A DNA stretch of 64,000 bases from Petropleomorpha daqingensis (GTDB lineage Bacteria > Actinomycetota > Actinomycetes > Mycobacteriales > Geodermatophilaceae), in assembly GCF_013408985.1 (NCBI RefSeq), contig NZ_JACBZT010000001.1:1302001-1366000 (forward strand), read 5' to 3'. Positions 32,383-40,832 of the stretch are shown here, piece by piece. How positions within the stretch are numbered: position 1 is the stretch's first letter; each line of letters starts with the position of its first letter. The position numbers and the translations under genes were made by a program. The notes below the pieces were generated by a model. That model was given only the letters and a program-made list of their open reading frames with translations, was not told the DNA's origin and searched no databases.

Positions 32383-33585
32383 ATGACCACCGTGCTCTCG
32401 ACCCACGGCCTCTTCGACGCCCCGGGCCCCGGCCTGCCCGAGCACCGGGCGACCTTCGGCCCGCTGCCCGGGGCCGACCCGGTGGAGCTGGCGGCGGCCG
32501 CCGAGCTGACCGGCCGCGGGGGTGCCGGCTTCCCGACCGCGGTCAAGCTGCGCTCGGTGGCCGACGCCGCGGTCGCGACCCGCCGCTCCCCCGTGCTCGT
32601 CGGCAACGGCGCCGAGGGCGAGCCGGCCGCGGCCAAGGACGCCGTCCTGCTGTCCCGGGCCCCGCACCTCGTGCTGGACGGGCTGTCGCTGGTGGCCCGA
32701 GGACTCGGGGCCACCGACGTCGTCCTGGCCGCGCCGGAGCACCTCCTCCCCGGGCTGGCCGCCCGGCTGGCCGAGCGACCCGACGGCGCGGCGGTGCGAC
32801 TGCACCCCGCCGCCGCGGAGTTCCTCTCCGGCGAGGAGTCCGCCCTCGTCGCCGACATCGACGGTGACCCGCCGCTGCCCCGGTCGAAGCTGGTGCCCGT
32901 CCGCGAGCGCGGCGTCGACGGCCGGCCCACGCTCGTGCAGAACGTGGAGACCCTGGCCCGGCTGGCGCTGATGGCCAGGGGCGATCGGGAGACCTCCGGG
33001 AGGACGCTGGTCACGCGGCGGTTCCAGCGCAACCGCACGCCCTGGACCGACGTGCTGGAGATCCCGCTGGGAGCGCCGCTCGGCGACGTCCTGCCCCTGG
33101 ACAGCCACGTGCGCGCCGTGCTGGTCGGCGGCTACCACGGCACGTGGCTGCCGGCCGCCGTCGCGCGGGGCCTGCCCCTCGACCGGGCCGGGCTCGAACC
33201 GGTGGGCGCCGCGCTGGGCGCCGGCGTGCTGGCCGCCCTGCCCGCCGACCGCTGCGGGCTGAGGGAGACCGCCCGCGTCGTCGGCTATCTGGCCGCCTCC
33301 TCGGCCGGCCAGTGCGGCCCGTGCCTGAACGGCCTGCCCCGCATCGCCGCCGCCCTGGCCGTGCTCGCCCGCGCCGCCACCCCACCGCCCCAGCTGCTCA
33401 CCGACATCTGGCGCTGGTGCGGCCTGCTGCCCGACCGCGGCGCGTGCCGGCACCCCGACGGCACCGTGCGCCTGGTGGCGAGCGCGCTCGGCGTATTCGC
33501 CCCCGAGGTGCGGCTGCACGCCTCCGGCCGGTGCAGCGCGACGACGACCCGGCCCTTCCTCCCCGTGCCGGGAGCCGTGCGGTGA
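32383..33585 (+). CDS. NuoF-like NADH-binding flavo/iron-sulfur protein
   Basis: A 400-aa protein related to the 51-kDa (NuoF) subunit. It has the FMN/NADH motif GRGGAGFPTAVK, NGAEGEP, SGEESAL and QNVETLARLA, plus an SLBB-like middle. The N3 cluster region reads SAGQCGPCLNG: the first of the three closely spaced Cys of NuoF is Ala here, and two later Cys (RWCGLL, GACRHPDG) may substitute. So the cluster is altered or differently ligated. It lies in an operon with a ferredoxin and a heme-b protein, without other complex I subunits. Confidence 0.85.
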   Translation: MTTVLSTHGLFDAPGPGLPEHRATFGPLPGADPVELAAAAELTGRGGAGFPTAVKLRSVADAAVATRRSPVLVGNGAEGEPAAAKDAVLLSRAPHLVLDGLSLVARGLGATDVVLAAPEHLLPGLAARLAERPDGAAVRLHPAAAEFLSGEESALVADIDGDPPLPRSKLVPVRERGVDGRPTLVQNVETLARLALMARGDRETSGRTLVTRRFQRNRTPWTDVLEIPLGAPLGDVLPLDSHVRAVLVGGYHGTWLPAAVARGLPLDRAGLEPVGAALGAGVLAALPADRCGLRETARVVGYLAASSAGQCGPCLNGLPRIAAALAVLARAATPPPQLLTDIWRWCGLLPDRGACRHPDGTVRLVASALGVFAPEVRLHASGRCSATTTRPFLPVPGAVR

Positions 33586-33806
33586 CCCGTCTCGCAGTGG
33601 ACCCCATCGCCTGCACCGGTCACGGGCTGTGCGCGGAGCTGCTGCCCGAGGCGATCGCGCTCGACGAGTGGGGCTATCCGCTGCTCGCCGACGGCGAGCT
33701 GCCGCGCGAGCTGCTGCGCCGGGCCCGCTCGGTGGCGGCCACGTGCCCGACCCGGGCGCTGCGGCTGGTTCAGACGGCGGCGCGGTCGGCCGCGACCGAC
33801 GCGTAG
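33582..33806 (+). CDS. Ferredoxin, CxxHxxC (3Fe-4S) type
   Basis: A 74-aa ferredoxin with ligands in CTGHGLC (Cys11, Cys17) and ATCPTRAL (Cys55). His sits where a fourth Cys would be, the pattern of 3Fe-4S ferredoxins that often serve P450s. The GTG overlaps the NuoF-like stop (GTGA), so it is the partner of that flavoprotein rather than of a P450; no P450 is in the window. Its 3' end overlaps the convergent glycosyltransferase by 37 bp. Confidence 0.88.
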   Translation: MTRLAVDPIACTGHGLCAELLPEAIALDEWGYPLLADGELPRELLRRARSVAATCPTRALRLVQTAARSAATDA

Positions 33807-34798
33807 ACCTGCGCGTGCACGAACCGGACCGCGGCCCGCTGCTCGTCGCGCCAGGTGCGGTCGGCCGGGCGCGGCATGGACCGGGCCAGGGCGGCGGACA
33901 CGGCGCCGGTGAGCGAGACCGCGTCGAAGCCGCGCGCCTCGTCGTTCAGGTAGGGGACGACGTCGGACCACTGGTCGGAGAACCAGCCGCAGCTGGGCGC
34001 CACCACCCGCGTGCCGACGTCGCGGCAGACCTCGAGATCGCGGGAGTGGGTGCCGCAGCGCTCGGCCAGGACGGCGACGTGCAGCTGCTGCAGCTCCGCG
34101 GCCCAGGCGGCGTCGCCGGCACCGGGCACGACCAGCTCCAGCGCGCCGGAGCGGGCCAGCGCGGTGATGCCGGGCACGGTGTCGTCCGGGTCGCCGGGCA
34201 TCCCGAGCAGCACCCGGAGCCGGCCGCCGCCGTCCAGCGCGCCGGACAGCGCGGCACGCACCAGGGCCGCGGGGTCGGGCACCGCCGGGGAGGTGCAGCG
34301 CAGCACCAGGCCGACCAGCCCGCGCTCGCTGCCGACGTCCGCGTCCGGGAGGGCGACCGACGGGTGCGCCACGACGATCGCCGTCCGCCCGTACCGCTCG
34401 GCGATCTCGTCGGCGGCGCCCGGCGTGAGGGTCAGCACCACCTCGGCCGTCGCGGCGAGCGCGGCCAGGTGCGCGTCGTGGAGGGTGCGGGTGCGCTGCG
34501 CCGGCTCGCGCAGCTGGTGCACGGTGAGCACCAGCGGGATGCCCAGCCGGCGGACCGTCTCGGTCCAGCACTCCAGCGCGGCGACCGGCAGGTGGCCGTA
34601 CCCGCCGTGCACGTGCAGGACGTCGATCTCGCCCGCGTGCGCGGTCAGGTAGGCGGCGTCCAGCCACGGGCTCGGCTCGGTGTCCGGGCCGACCGCGACC
34701 ACGCCCGCAGGCCGCACGGCCTCGACGTAGGCATCGGCGTGCGGGACGGCGGCCACCCGGATCGGCGGCGCCGGCTCGGCGGACCCTGCGACGGACAC
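33770..34798 (-). CDS. Glycosyltransferase-like protein (GT-B fold)
   Basis: A 342-aa protein with a GT4-like layout. The N-terminal Rossmann half has VDVLHVHGGYGHLPVAALE and LVLTVHQLREPAQ. The C-terminal half has AHPSVALPDADV and GTRVVAPSCGWFSDQW. The usual nucleotide-sugar E-x7-E motif is not clear, so the donor is unknown. The start is GTG 34798 with AGGAGG upstream. That ribosome site lies within a strong inverted repeat. Confidence 0.7.
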   Translation of the reverse strand: MSVAGSAEPAPPIRVAAVPHADAYVEAVRPAGVVAVGPDTEPSPWLDAAYLTAHAGEIDVLHVHGGYGHLPVAALECWTETVRRLGIPLVLTVHQLREPAQRTRTLHDAHLAALAATAEVVLTLTPGAADEIAERYGRTAIVVAHPSVALPDADVGSERGLVGLVLRCTSPAVPDPAALVRAALSGALDGGGRLRVLLGMPGDPDDTVPGITALARSGALELVVPGAGDAAWAAELQQLHVAVLAERCGTHSRDLEVCRDVGTRVVAPSCGWFSDQWSDVVPYLNDEARGFDAVSLTGAVSAALARSMPRPADRTWRDEQRAAVRFVHAQVYASVAADRAAV

Positions 34799-34809
34799 GT
34801 GCGGACACT

Positions 34810-34841
34810 CCTCCTGCGGTCGAGCGCTGCTCCGCAGGAGG
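34810..34841 (-). promoter_or_regulatory. Hairpin covering the ribosome site of the glycosyltransferase gene
   Basis: CCTCCTGCGG (34810-34819) and CCGCAGGAGG (34832-34841) are perfect 10-bp arms with a 12-nt loop. In the minus-strand transcript the arm nearest the gene contains the AGGAGG Shine-Dalgarno, about 11 nt before the GTG. Folding would hide it. A translational switch is possible; no ligand or protein is known. Confidence 0.45.
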
Positions 34842-34901
34842 CGGTGCCGGTCGACGGTTCGGCGTCGGCACGGGGGTTACGAGCCGATCTGGTTCGGCCT
34901 A

Positions 34902-34932
34902 CCCCTCGGTCTGCGCACCGAACCCCGAGGGG
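34902..34932 (-). terminator. Hairpin after the FAD oxidoreductase gene
   Basis: CCCCTCGG (34902-34909) and CCGAGGGG (34925-34932) form a stem just past the stop at 34961 on the minus strand. An internal GGT/ACC pairing extends it. No U-tract is present. It separates this gene from the glycosyltransferase gene. Confidence 0.5.
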
Positions 34933-34960
34933 ACTCCTTCGGGTGACGGATCACAGCCGC

Positions 34961-36661
34961 TCAGGTGGTCGCGTGCGCCCGCAGGTCGGCGAGGTGCGCG
35001 TGCACGAGGGTGACCACCAGCGCGCCCTCCCCCACCGCCGAGGCCACCCGCTTGACCGAGCCGCCGCGGACGTCGCCGGCGGCGAACACGCCCGGCGTGC
35101 TGGTCTCGAGCATCGCGGGGGCGCGGTCCAGGGGCCAGGCCGGCGCAGGGGGGTCCTCGGCGTCGATCAGGTCGTGCCCGGTGAGCAGGAAGCCCCAGCG
35201 GTCCTGGGCCAGGGTGCCGGCCACCCAGCCGGTGCGCGGCTCGCTGCCGATGAGCACGAACAGCACGCCGTCCTCGACGGTCTCCTCGCCGGTGTCCAGG
35301 TGCCGGACGACCACCTTCTCGAGGAAGTCACCGCCGCTGCCGCCGACCACCTGCGTGCGGCCGCGGACGTCGATGGTGGGCAGCGCGTCGAGCTCGCGGA
35401 TGAGGTAGTCCGACATGGTCTCGGAGAGGTCGGCCCGCCGGATGAGCACCGTGACCCGGTCGGCGTAGCGGGACAGGTAGACCGCGGCCTGACCGGCGGA
35501 GTTGCCCCCGCCCACCACGAACACGTGCCGGCCGCGCATGGCCGGCGCCTCGGCGATCGCCGCGCCGTAGAACACCCCGCGACCGGTCAGCTCCTCCAGC
35601 TCCGGGACACCCAGCCGCCGCCAGCTCGCGCCCGTCGCGACGACGACGCTGCGGGTGAGCACCGTGTTGCCGTCGCTGAGCGCCACCCGGTGCAGCTCCC
35701 CCTCGGTGGTCAGGCCGGTCGCCGACCGCATGAAGTGGAAGGTGGCGCCGAACTGCCAGGCCTGCTGGTAAGCGTGGAAGGCCAGGTTGTTGCCGCTGAT
35801 CCCGTTCGGGAAGCCGGCGTAGTTGCGGATCATCGAGCTGGTGCCGGCCTGCCCGCCGACCGCCTCGGGCTCCAGCACCAGGGTGGACAGGCCCTCGGAC
35901 GCGGCGTACACCGCAGCACCGAGCCCGGCCGGCCCCGCACCGACGACCACGACGTCCCAGGTGAGTTCCGGGTCCAGCGGCGTGAGCAGCCCGAACGCAT
36001 TGGCGATGTCGAGGTCGCTCGGGTTCTGCAGCACCGGCCGCCCCGGACGGAACCGCAGCACGACCACCGGCAGCCGCGGCGACTCCAGCGCGAGGTCGGC
36101 CAGCATCGCCCGCCCCGCAGCGGAGTCGACGTCGTGGAAGCCGATCGGGATCTTGTTGCGGGTGAAGGTGTCCCGCAGGTGCTGGGCCCGCTCGGACCAG
36201 CGGTCGCCGATGATCCGCACCGCCTCGAAGCCGCCGCCCTGGCGGTTCGTCCACTCCTCGAGCATCTCGCTGACCTGCAGGTGGAACTCCTCGTCCCCTT
36301 CCTGCTCCGGCGCGGCGACGTGCCGGTCGAGCTGGCCGAGGGTGATCCCCTCGAAGACCGCACCCGCCGTCTCGAAGGCACCCCAGCGGTAGGCGGCGAC
36401 CGCGAGGGAGCCCTGGCAGCCGACGTGCAGCTCGCGCAGCCGGTCCAGCCCGTCGGGGTCGGCCTCGCCCAGGACGCCGAACAGCACGGCCACCGGCAGG
36501 TTCCCGGCCTCGGCCAGCCCGGTGTGGACCTCCTCGGCGTCGGCCCCGACGACGACGGCGTAGTCGCGGTCGTAGCGGCGGTGCAGTTCCCGGGCCATCC
36601 GTTCGCGGATCGCGTCGTCCCGGGTCAGGACGACGAGCGCGGCCCGCTGACCGCCGCTCAC
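34961..36661 (-). CDS. Thioredoxin-reductase-like FAD oxidoreductase with fused N-terminal domains, no CxxC
   Basis: A 566-aa protein. Residues 1-120 look like a receiver-type alpha/beta domain (AALVVLTRDDAIRERM), and about 125-230 look like a degenerate thioredoxin fold (FTRNKIPIGFHDVDSAAG). The C-terminal 320 residues are a TrxR-type flavoprotein: DVVVVGAGPAGLGAAVYA for FAD, VFVVGGGNSAGQAAVYLS for NAD(P)H, and FAAGDVRGG. At the place of the redox CxxC it reads AGTSSMIRNYAGFP, so no disulfide chemistry is expected. GTG 36661 overlaps the stop of the upstream membrane gene. Confidence 0.85.
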   Translation of the reverse strand: MSGGQRAALVVLTRDDAIRERMARELHRRYDRDYAVVVGADAEEVHTGLAEAGNLPVAVLFGVLGEADPDGLDRLRELHVGCQGSLAVAAYRWGAFETAGAVFEGITLGQLDRHVAAPEQEGDEEFHLQVSEMLEEWTNRQGGGFEAVRIIGDRWSERAQHLRDTFTRNKIPIGFHDVDSAAGRAMLADLALESPRLPVVVLRFRPGRPVLQNPSDLDIANAFGLLTPLDPELTWDVVVVGAGPAGLGAAVYAASEGLSTLVLEPEAVGGQAGTSSMIRNYAGFPNGISGNNLAFHAYQQAWQFGATFHFMRSATGLTTEGELHRVALSDGNTVLTRSVVVATGASWRRLGVPELEELTGRGVFYGAAIAEAPAMRGRHVFVVGGGNSAGQAAVYLSRYADRVTVLIRRADLSETMSDYLIRELDALPTIDVRGRTQVVGGSGGDFLEKVVVRHLDTGEETVEDGVLFVLIGSEPRTGWVAGTLAQDRWGFLLTGHDLIDAEDPPAPAWPLDRAPAMLETSTPGVFAAGDVRGGSVKRVASAVGEGALVVTLVHAHLADLRAHATT

Positions 36662-37536
36662 CGGCGGAACCGCCGCGGCGCCGGGGCCAGCCACCAGCCG
36701 GCCGCTCCGGTGAGGACGACGGCGACGGTCATCAGCGCGAAGGTGATGGTCGGCGGGTCGTCCCAGTCCATCGTCGAGCGGAACCGGATCTCCGCACCGA
36801 TGACCATGAGCCCGAAGACGGTGTAGGCGATCGCGGCGGTGCGCAGCCGGCGCAGGTCGCCGGAGAACGCGGCGAGCGCGGTGGCCAGACCGAACGCGAG
36901 CAGCCAGGCGGCGACCACCCGGGCGGTCAGCGGGGTGAGCGTCCACGGCCAGAGCCGTTCCGACGTCGCCGGGACGACGTAGAGCGCCGCGCCGGTGAGG
37001 CTCAGGACGAGCGACTCGGCGGCCAGGGCCAGCCGCAGCCACACCGGCACCGGGTGCCGCGGTGGCGGGTCGATCCCGCGCGAGCGTTCCTGCGGCAGGA
37101 TCAGCGCCAGCATCAGCACCGGCACGACGATGTAGACGCCGAGCCAGAACCAGGCCGCCGCCTTGGCGAGGAACCCGCTGTCGGCGAACTCGTCCATGAA
37201 GTGGAAGCGGTCGATGTGGATCAGCGTCGCGATCGTCGTCAGCACGACGAACACCAGGATCGTCAGGACGGCGACGCGGCTGTGCGCCCACACCGGGTCG
37301 CGCAGGGACAGCACCACCAGGACGAACCCGGCGGCGTACCCCGCGCCGAGGAACGCCGCGGTCAGCGGCGGCTGGATGGTCCAGGCGAAGACGTCCTGCG
37401 TCCGCTCGGCCAGGACGTACAGCGCGCCGACGGCGAGGGCCGTCAGGACGCTGAAGACCACGAGCAGCGCGCGCATGCTGGGCAGCACTCGGCGGATGCG
37501 GTGCGACCGGACGCGGGTGGGGGTGGCGGTGTGCAC
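36658..37536 (-). CDS. Polytopic membrane protein coupled to the TrxR-like gene
   Basis: A 292-aa protein with about eight predicted helices. Between helices lie IHIDRFHFMDEFADSG and the loop RFRSTMDWDDPPT. I do not recognise the family. GTG 37536 with GGGAG upstream is taken; the N-terminal 15 residues are basic. Translational coupling (GTGA) with the TrxR-like flavoprotein suggests that the two work together, perhaps in membrane redox sensing. Confidence 0.72.
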   Translation of the reverse strand: MHTATPTRVRSHRIRRVLPSMRALLVVFSVLTALAVGALYVLAERTQDVFAWTIQPPLTAAFLGAGYAAGFVLVVLSLRDPVWAHSRVAVLTILVFVVLTTIATLIHIDRFHFMDEFADSGFLAKAAAWFWLGVYIVVPVLMLALILPQERSRGIDPPPRHPVPVWLRLALAAESLVLSLTGAALYVVPATSERLWPWTLTPLTARVVAAWLLAFGLATALAAFSGDLRRLRTAAIAYTVFGLMVIGAEIRFRSTMDWDDPPTITFALMTVAVVLTGAAGWWLAPAPRRFRR

Positions 37537-37697
37537 GTCAGCTCCCGCTCGTCGGACCCCCGTGCGACTTGTCGAGCGGGTCCAGGGAACCACCGTCCCG
37601 GGGCGCTGCCAACGGGTTTTGTAGTCACTCCATTCTTCTAGACTGCCCTTCCTCCGGCCGTGCCCCGCGACCGGCGGCCCGGGTGGGAGGTGCGCGG

Positions 37698-40310
37698 GTG
37701 GCCGCTCCTGCGACCGAGGGGGTCGGAGCGCCGGCGGACACCCTGATCAGCACCCCGGACCGGCGGCTGCGCGTGTTCATCTCCTCGACGATGGAGGAGC
37801 TCGCCGCCGAGCGCCGCGCCGTCCGCGACGCCATCACCCGGCTGCGGCTGACCCCCGTGCTGTTCGAGCTCGGCGCGCGCCCGCACCCGCCGCGCGACCT
37901 CTACCGGGCGTACCTGACGCAGAGCGACGTCTTCGTCGGCGTCTACGGGGAGCGCTACGGCTGGGTCGCGCCGACGATGGACATCTCCGGCCTGGAGGAC
38001 GAGTTCAACCTGTCGGCCGGCATGCCGCGGCTGATGTACGTCCGCCGCGACGCCCCGGGCCGCGAGCCGCGCCTGTCCGCGCTCATCGAGCGGATCTGGA
38101 GCGAGGGCGGGGTCTCGACCACGCCCTACCGCGATCCCGAGCACCTCGCCGAGCTGGTGTCCGACGACCTCGCCGTCCTGCTCACCGAACGGTTCGCCGC
38201 GCCCGTGCGGCACCCGCCCGGGCTCGCGGCCGGATGGCTGCCCACCCCGCCGGCACCGCTGGTCGACCGCCGCGACGAGCTCGCGATGGTGACCGGCCTG
38301 CTGCGCGACCAGACGGTCCGGATGGTCACGCTCACCGGCCCGGGCGGCATGGGCAAGACCCGGCTGGCGCTGGCCGCAGCCGAGGCGATGGTGCCCGACC
38401 GGGACGGCGTGTGGTGGGTCGACCTGGCGCCGGTCCGCGACCCGGAGCAGGTGCCCGCCACCGTCTCCGGCGTGCTCGGCGTGACCCCGGAGGGGCGGCG
38501 GCCGCTGCTGGAGCTCGTCGGCGACCGGTTGTCCGGGCGGCGGGCGCTGCTGGTGCTCGACAACGTCGAGCAGGTGCTCGGCGCGGCGCCGGACCTCGCG
38601 GCCCTGCTCACCCGTTGCCCCGGCACCCAGCTGCTGGTCACCAGCCGCACCCTGCTCGGCCTGCGTGGCGAGCAGGACGTGCCGCTGGAGCCGCTGGCGA
38701 TGCCGTCGCCCGGCGAGCGCGCCGTCGACCGCGTGCTCTCCAGCCCCGCCGTGCAGCTGTTCGAGGCCCGCGCCCGGCGCGCCGATCCGGGCTTCGACGT
38801 CACCGACGCCACGGCCGGGGCGGTCGCCGAGGTGGTGCGGCGCCTCGACGGGCTGCCGCTGGCGATCGAGCTCGCCGCCGCCCGGGTCCGCACGCTGCCG
38901 CCCACGATGCTGCTGCGCCGGCTGGACCGGGCGCTGGACCTCACCGGCTCGGACGTCGACGCCCCGGACCGGCAACGAACCCTGCGCGCGACCGTGGCCT
39001 GGAGCTACGACCTGCTCGGCGAGCCCGAGCGCGCGCTGCTGGCCCGCCTGTCGGTGTGCGCCGACGGCTGCGCCCTCGACACCGCCGAGGCGGTCGGGTC
39101 GGTGGACGGCGACGTCGACGTCCTGGAGTCGCTGTCGGTCCTGGTCGGTCACAGCCTGGTCACCTCCCGCGCCGGCGGCGAGGGCGAGCCGCGGTTCCGC
39201 ATGCTCGAGCTGGTCCGCGCCTTCGCCGCGGAGCGGCTGCGCGAGCGCGGCGAGGAGGACGCGACCCGGGAGCGGCTGGCCGAGCACCTGGCCACGATCA
39301 GCGCGCTGGCCGGGGCCGGGCTGTCCGGTCCGGAGCACCGGTTCTGGCGGGTGCGGCTGGACGCCGAGACCGTCGATCTGCAGGTCGCGTTGCACTGGGC
39401 GATCGCGCACGACGAGGCGGAGCTCGCCGTCCGGATCGCCGCGCCGCTGGCCCGCTGGTGGTGGGCCCGCGGGCTGCTCGCGCCGATGGCGGAGTCGGCG
39501 GAGCGCACCGCCGCGCTGCCGTCGGCCGCCGCGCTGCCGCCGGACCTGGCCGGGCTGCTGCGCTGGGCCCGCGGTGCCACCCGGGTCGCCCACGGCTCGA
39601 TCGAGGAGGCCGCCCCGTTCATCGCGGAGGTGGTCGCCGACGCCCGCGCCCGGGACGACGCCTGGCTGCTCGGGCACGGCCTCGTGATGCTCGGCATGAC
39701 CCGGCCACCGGAGGACCCCGAGCAGCCGGCGCTGCTCGCCGAGGCGGTCGACGCGCTGCGGCGCAGCGGCGACGACTGGTCGGTCGCCTACGCGCTCGTG
39801 CCGCTGGGCAACGTGGCGCTGCTGTCCGGCGACCTGCCGAAGGCCGCGCGCACCCACGAGGAGGCGCTGGGCCTGGCCCGGGGCATCGGCGACGAGCACC
39901 TCATGGCAACGCTGCTCGACCAGCTCGGTCTCGACGCGCTGCTGGCCGACGACCTGACCGGCGCGCAGGAAAGGCTGGTCGAGTCGGCCGGGCTGCACCG
40001 GGAGATCCGCGACCAGGAGGGGCTCGCGTACTGCCTCGACCTGCTCGCGGCGCTCGCCCTGGGCCGCCGTGACGCCCGCACCGCGGCCCGGCTGATCGGC
40101 GCCGCCGATGCCGCCCGCGCCGAGCTGGGGGTGGTCATCTGGCCGCTGCTGCAGCCGCTCGCCGACCAGCTCGACGCCACCGTGCGCCGGGTCCTGGGCG
40201 AGGACGACGACCGGCGCGAGCGGTCCGCCGGCGCCGCCGCCGGCCCGTGGACGACGCTGGAGCAAGGCCTCGCCGCGGTCACGGGCCGGCTGGAGACCTC
40301 GTCGTCGTGA
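37698..40310 (+). CDS. DUF4062-STAND ATPase with TPR-like C-terminus
   Basis: An 870-aa protein. Residues 25-115 are DUF4062 (RVFISSTMEELAAERRAV), a TIR/SEFIR-like fold. An NB-ARC-type STAND ATPase follows with Walker A GPGGMGKTRLA (Lys220), Walker B ALLVLDNVEQV, sensor motif LLVTSRTLLGL and GLPLAIELAAARV. From about residue 500 helical repeats resembling TPRs make the sensor. There is no helix-turn-helix, so it is not a LuxR- or SARP-type regulator. Proteins of this plan act as signal or invader sensors, and some are antiphage. GTG 37698 has GGGAGG upstream. It is monocistronic. Confidence 0.85.
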   Translation: MAAPATEGVGAPADTLISTPDRRLRVFISSTMEELAAERRAVRDAITRLRLTPVLFELGARPHPPRDLYRAYLTQSDVFVGVYGERYGWVAPTMDISGLEDEFNLSAGMPRLMYVRRDAPGREPRLSALIERIWSEGGVSTTPYRDPEHLAELVSDDLAVLLTERFAAPVRHPPGLAAGWLPTPPAPLVDRRDELAMVTGLLRDQTVRMVTLTGPGGMGKTRLALAAAEAMVPDRDGVWWVDLAPVRDPEQVPATVSGVLGVTPEGRRPLLELVGDRLSGRRALLVLDNVEQVLGAAPDLAALLTRCPGTQLLVTSRTLLGLRGEQDVPLEPLAMPSPGERAVDRVLSSPAVQLFEARARRADPGFDVTDATAGAVAEVVRRLDGLPLAIELAAARVRTLPPTMLLRRLDRALDLTGSDVDAPDRQRTLRATVAWSYDLLGEPERALLARLSVCADGCALDTAEAVGSVDGDVDVLESLSVLVGHSLVTSRAGGEGEPRFRMLELVRAFAAERLRERGEEDATRERLAEHLATISALAGAGLSGPEHRFWRVRLDAETVDLQVALHWAIAHDEAELAVRIAAPLARWWWARGLLAPMAESAERTAALPSAAALPPDLAGLLRWARGATRVAHGSIEEAAPFIAEVVADARARDDAWLLGHGLVMLGMTRPPEDPEQPALLAEAVDALRRSGDDWSVAYALVPLGNVALLSGDLPKAARTHEEALGLARGIGDEHLMATLLDQLGLDALLADDLTGAQERLVESAGLHREIRDQEGLAYCLDLLAALALGRRDARTAARLIGAADAARAELGVVIWPLLQPLADQLDATVRRVLGEDDDRRERSAGAAAGPWTTLEQGLAAVTGRLETSSS

Positions 40311-40319
40311 GCTGCCCTC

Positions 40320-40748
40320 CTAGGCGAAGTCCTCGGGCGAGAAGTCGCGCCGCTCGACCAGCACCAGCCAGTTGCCCGAGTTGTCGCGCATGACCGCCTC
40401 GACGCCGTACGGGCGGTCGGAGGGCTCCTGCAGGAACTGCACACCCTTGGCGGAGAGCTCCTCGAACGTCTTCCGGCAGTCGTCGACGTGCAGGCCGAGC
40501 CCGCCCGAGGTGCCCTTCTCCAGCTGCCGGCGGGTGAACGCGGCCGCCTCCTCGTCGAGCGGCGGTCCGGGGGTCATGAGGGTGATCTCCAGCTCCGGCT
40601 GGCTGGGGTGGCCGACGGTGACCCAGCGGAAGCCCTCGCCCATCGTGATGTCGGTGCGCGGGGTGAAGCCGAGGACGTCGACGTAGAAGTCGCGGGCGAC
40701 GTCCTGGTCGAGGCAGTACAGCGTGATGAGCGAGACGTTCGTGATCAT
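40320..40748 (-). CDS. VOC family protein
   Basis: A 142-aa glyoxalase-fold protein. It starts NVSLITLYCLDQDVARDFYVDVLGF, with ELEITLMTPG at the end of the first half and EAVMRDNSGNWLVLVE at the end of the second. VOC genes next to an AraC gene are common in actinobacteria. Here an AraC gene lies 85 bp upstream on the same strand. The substrate is unknown. Confidence 0.85.
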   Translation of the reverse strand: MITNVSLITLYCLDQDVARDFYVDVLGFTPRTDITMGEGFRWVTVGHPSQPELEITLMTPGPPLDEEAAAFTRRQLEKGTSGGLGLHVDDCRKTFEELSAKGVQFLQEPSDRPYGVEAVMRDNSGNWLVLVERRDFSPEDFA

Positions 40749-40832
40749 GCGCCGACGGTAGGGCCGCGAGCCGGACGCAGGCTTCTCTCAGATTGCTCGA
40801 TCCGCCGCACCGCCAACTGCGCCACTTCGGCG

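Noticed and set aside
37638-40265. A long minus-strand frame opposite the DUF4062-STAND gene
   Set aside because: The opposite strand has clear DUF4062 and Walker motifs; this frame is Gln/Arg/Gly-rich with no motif.
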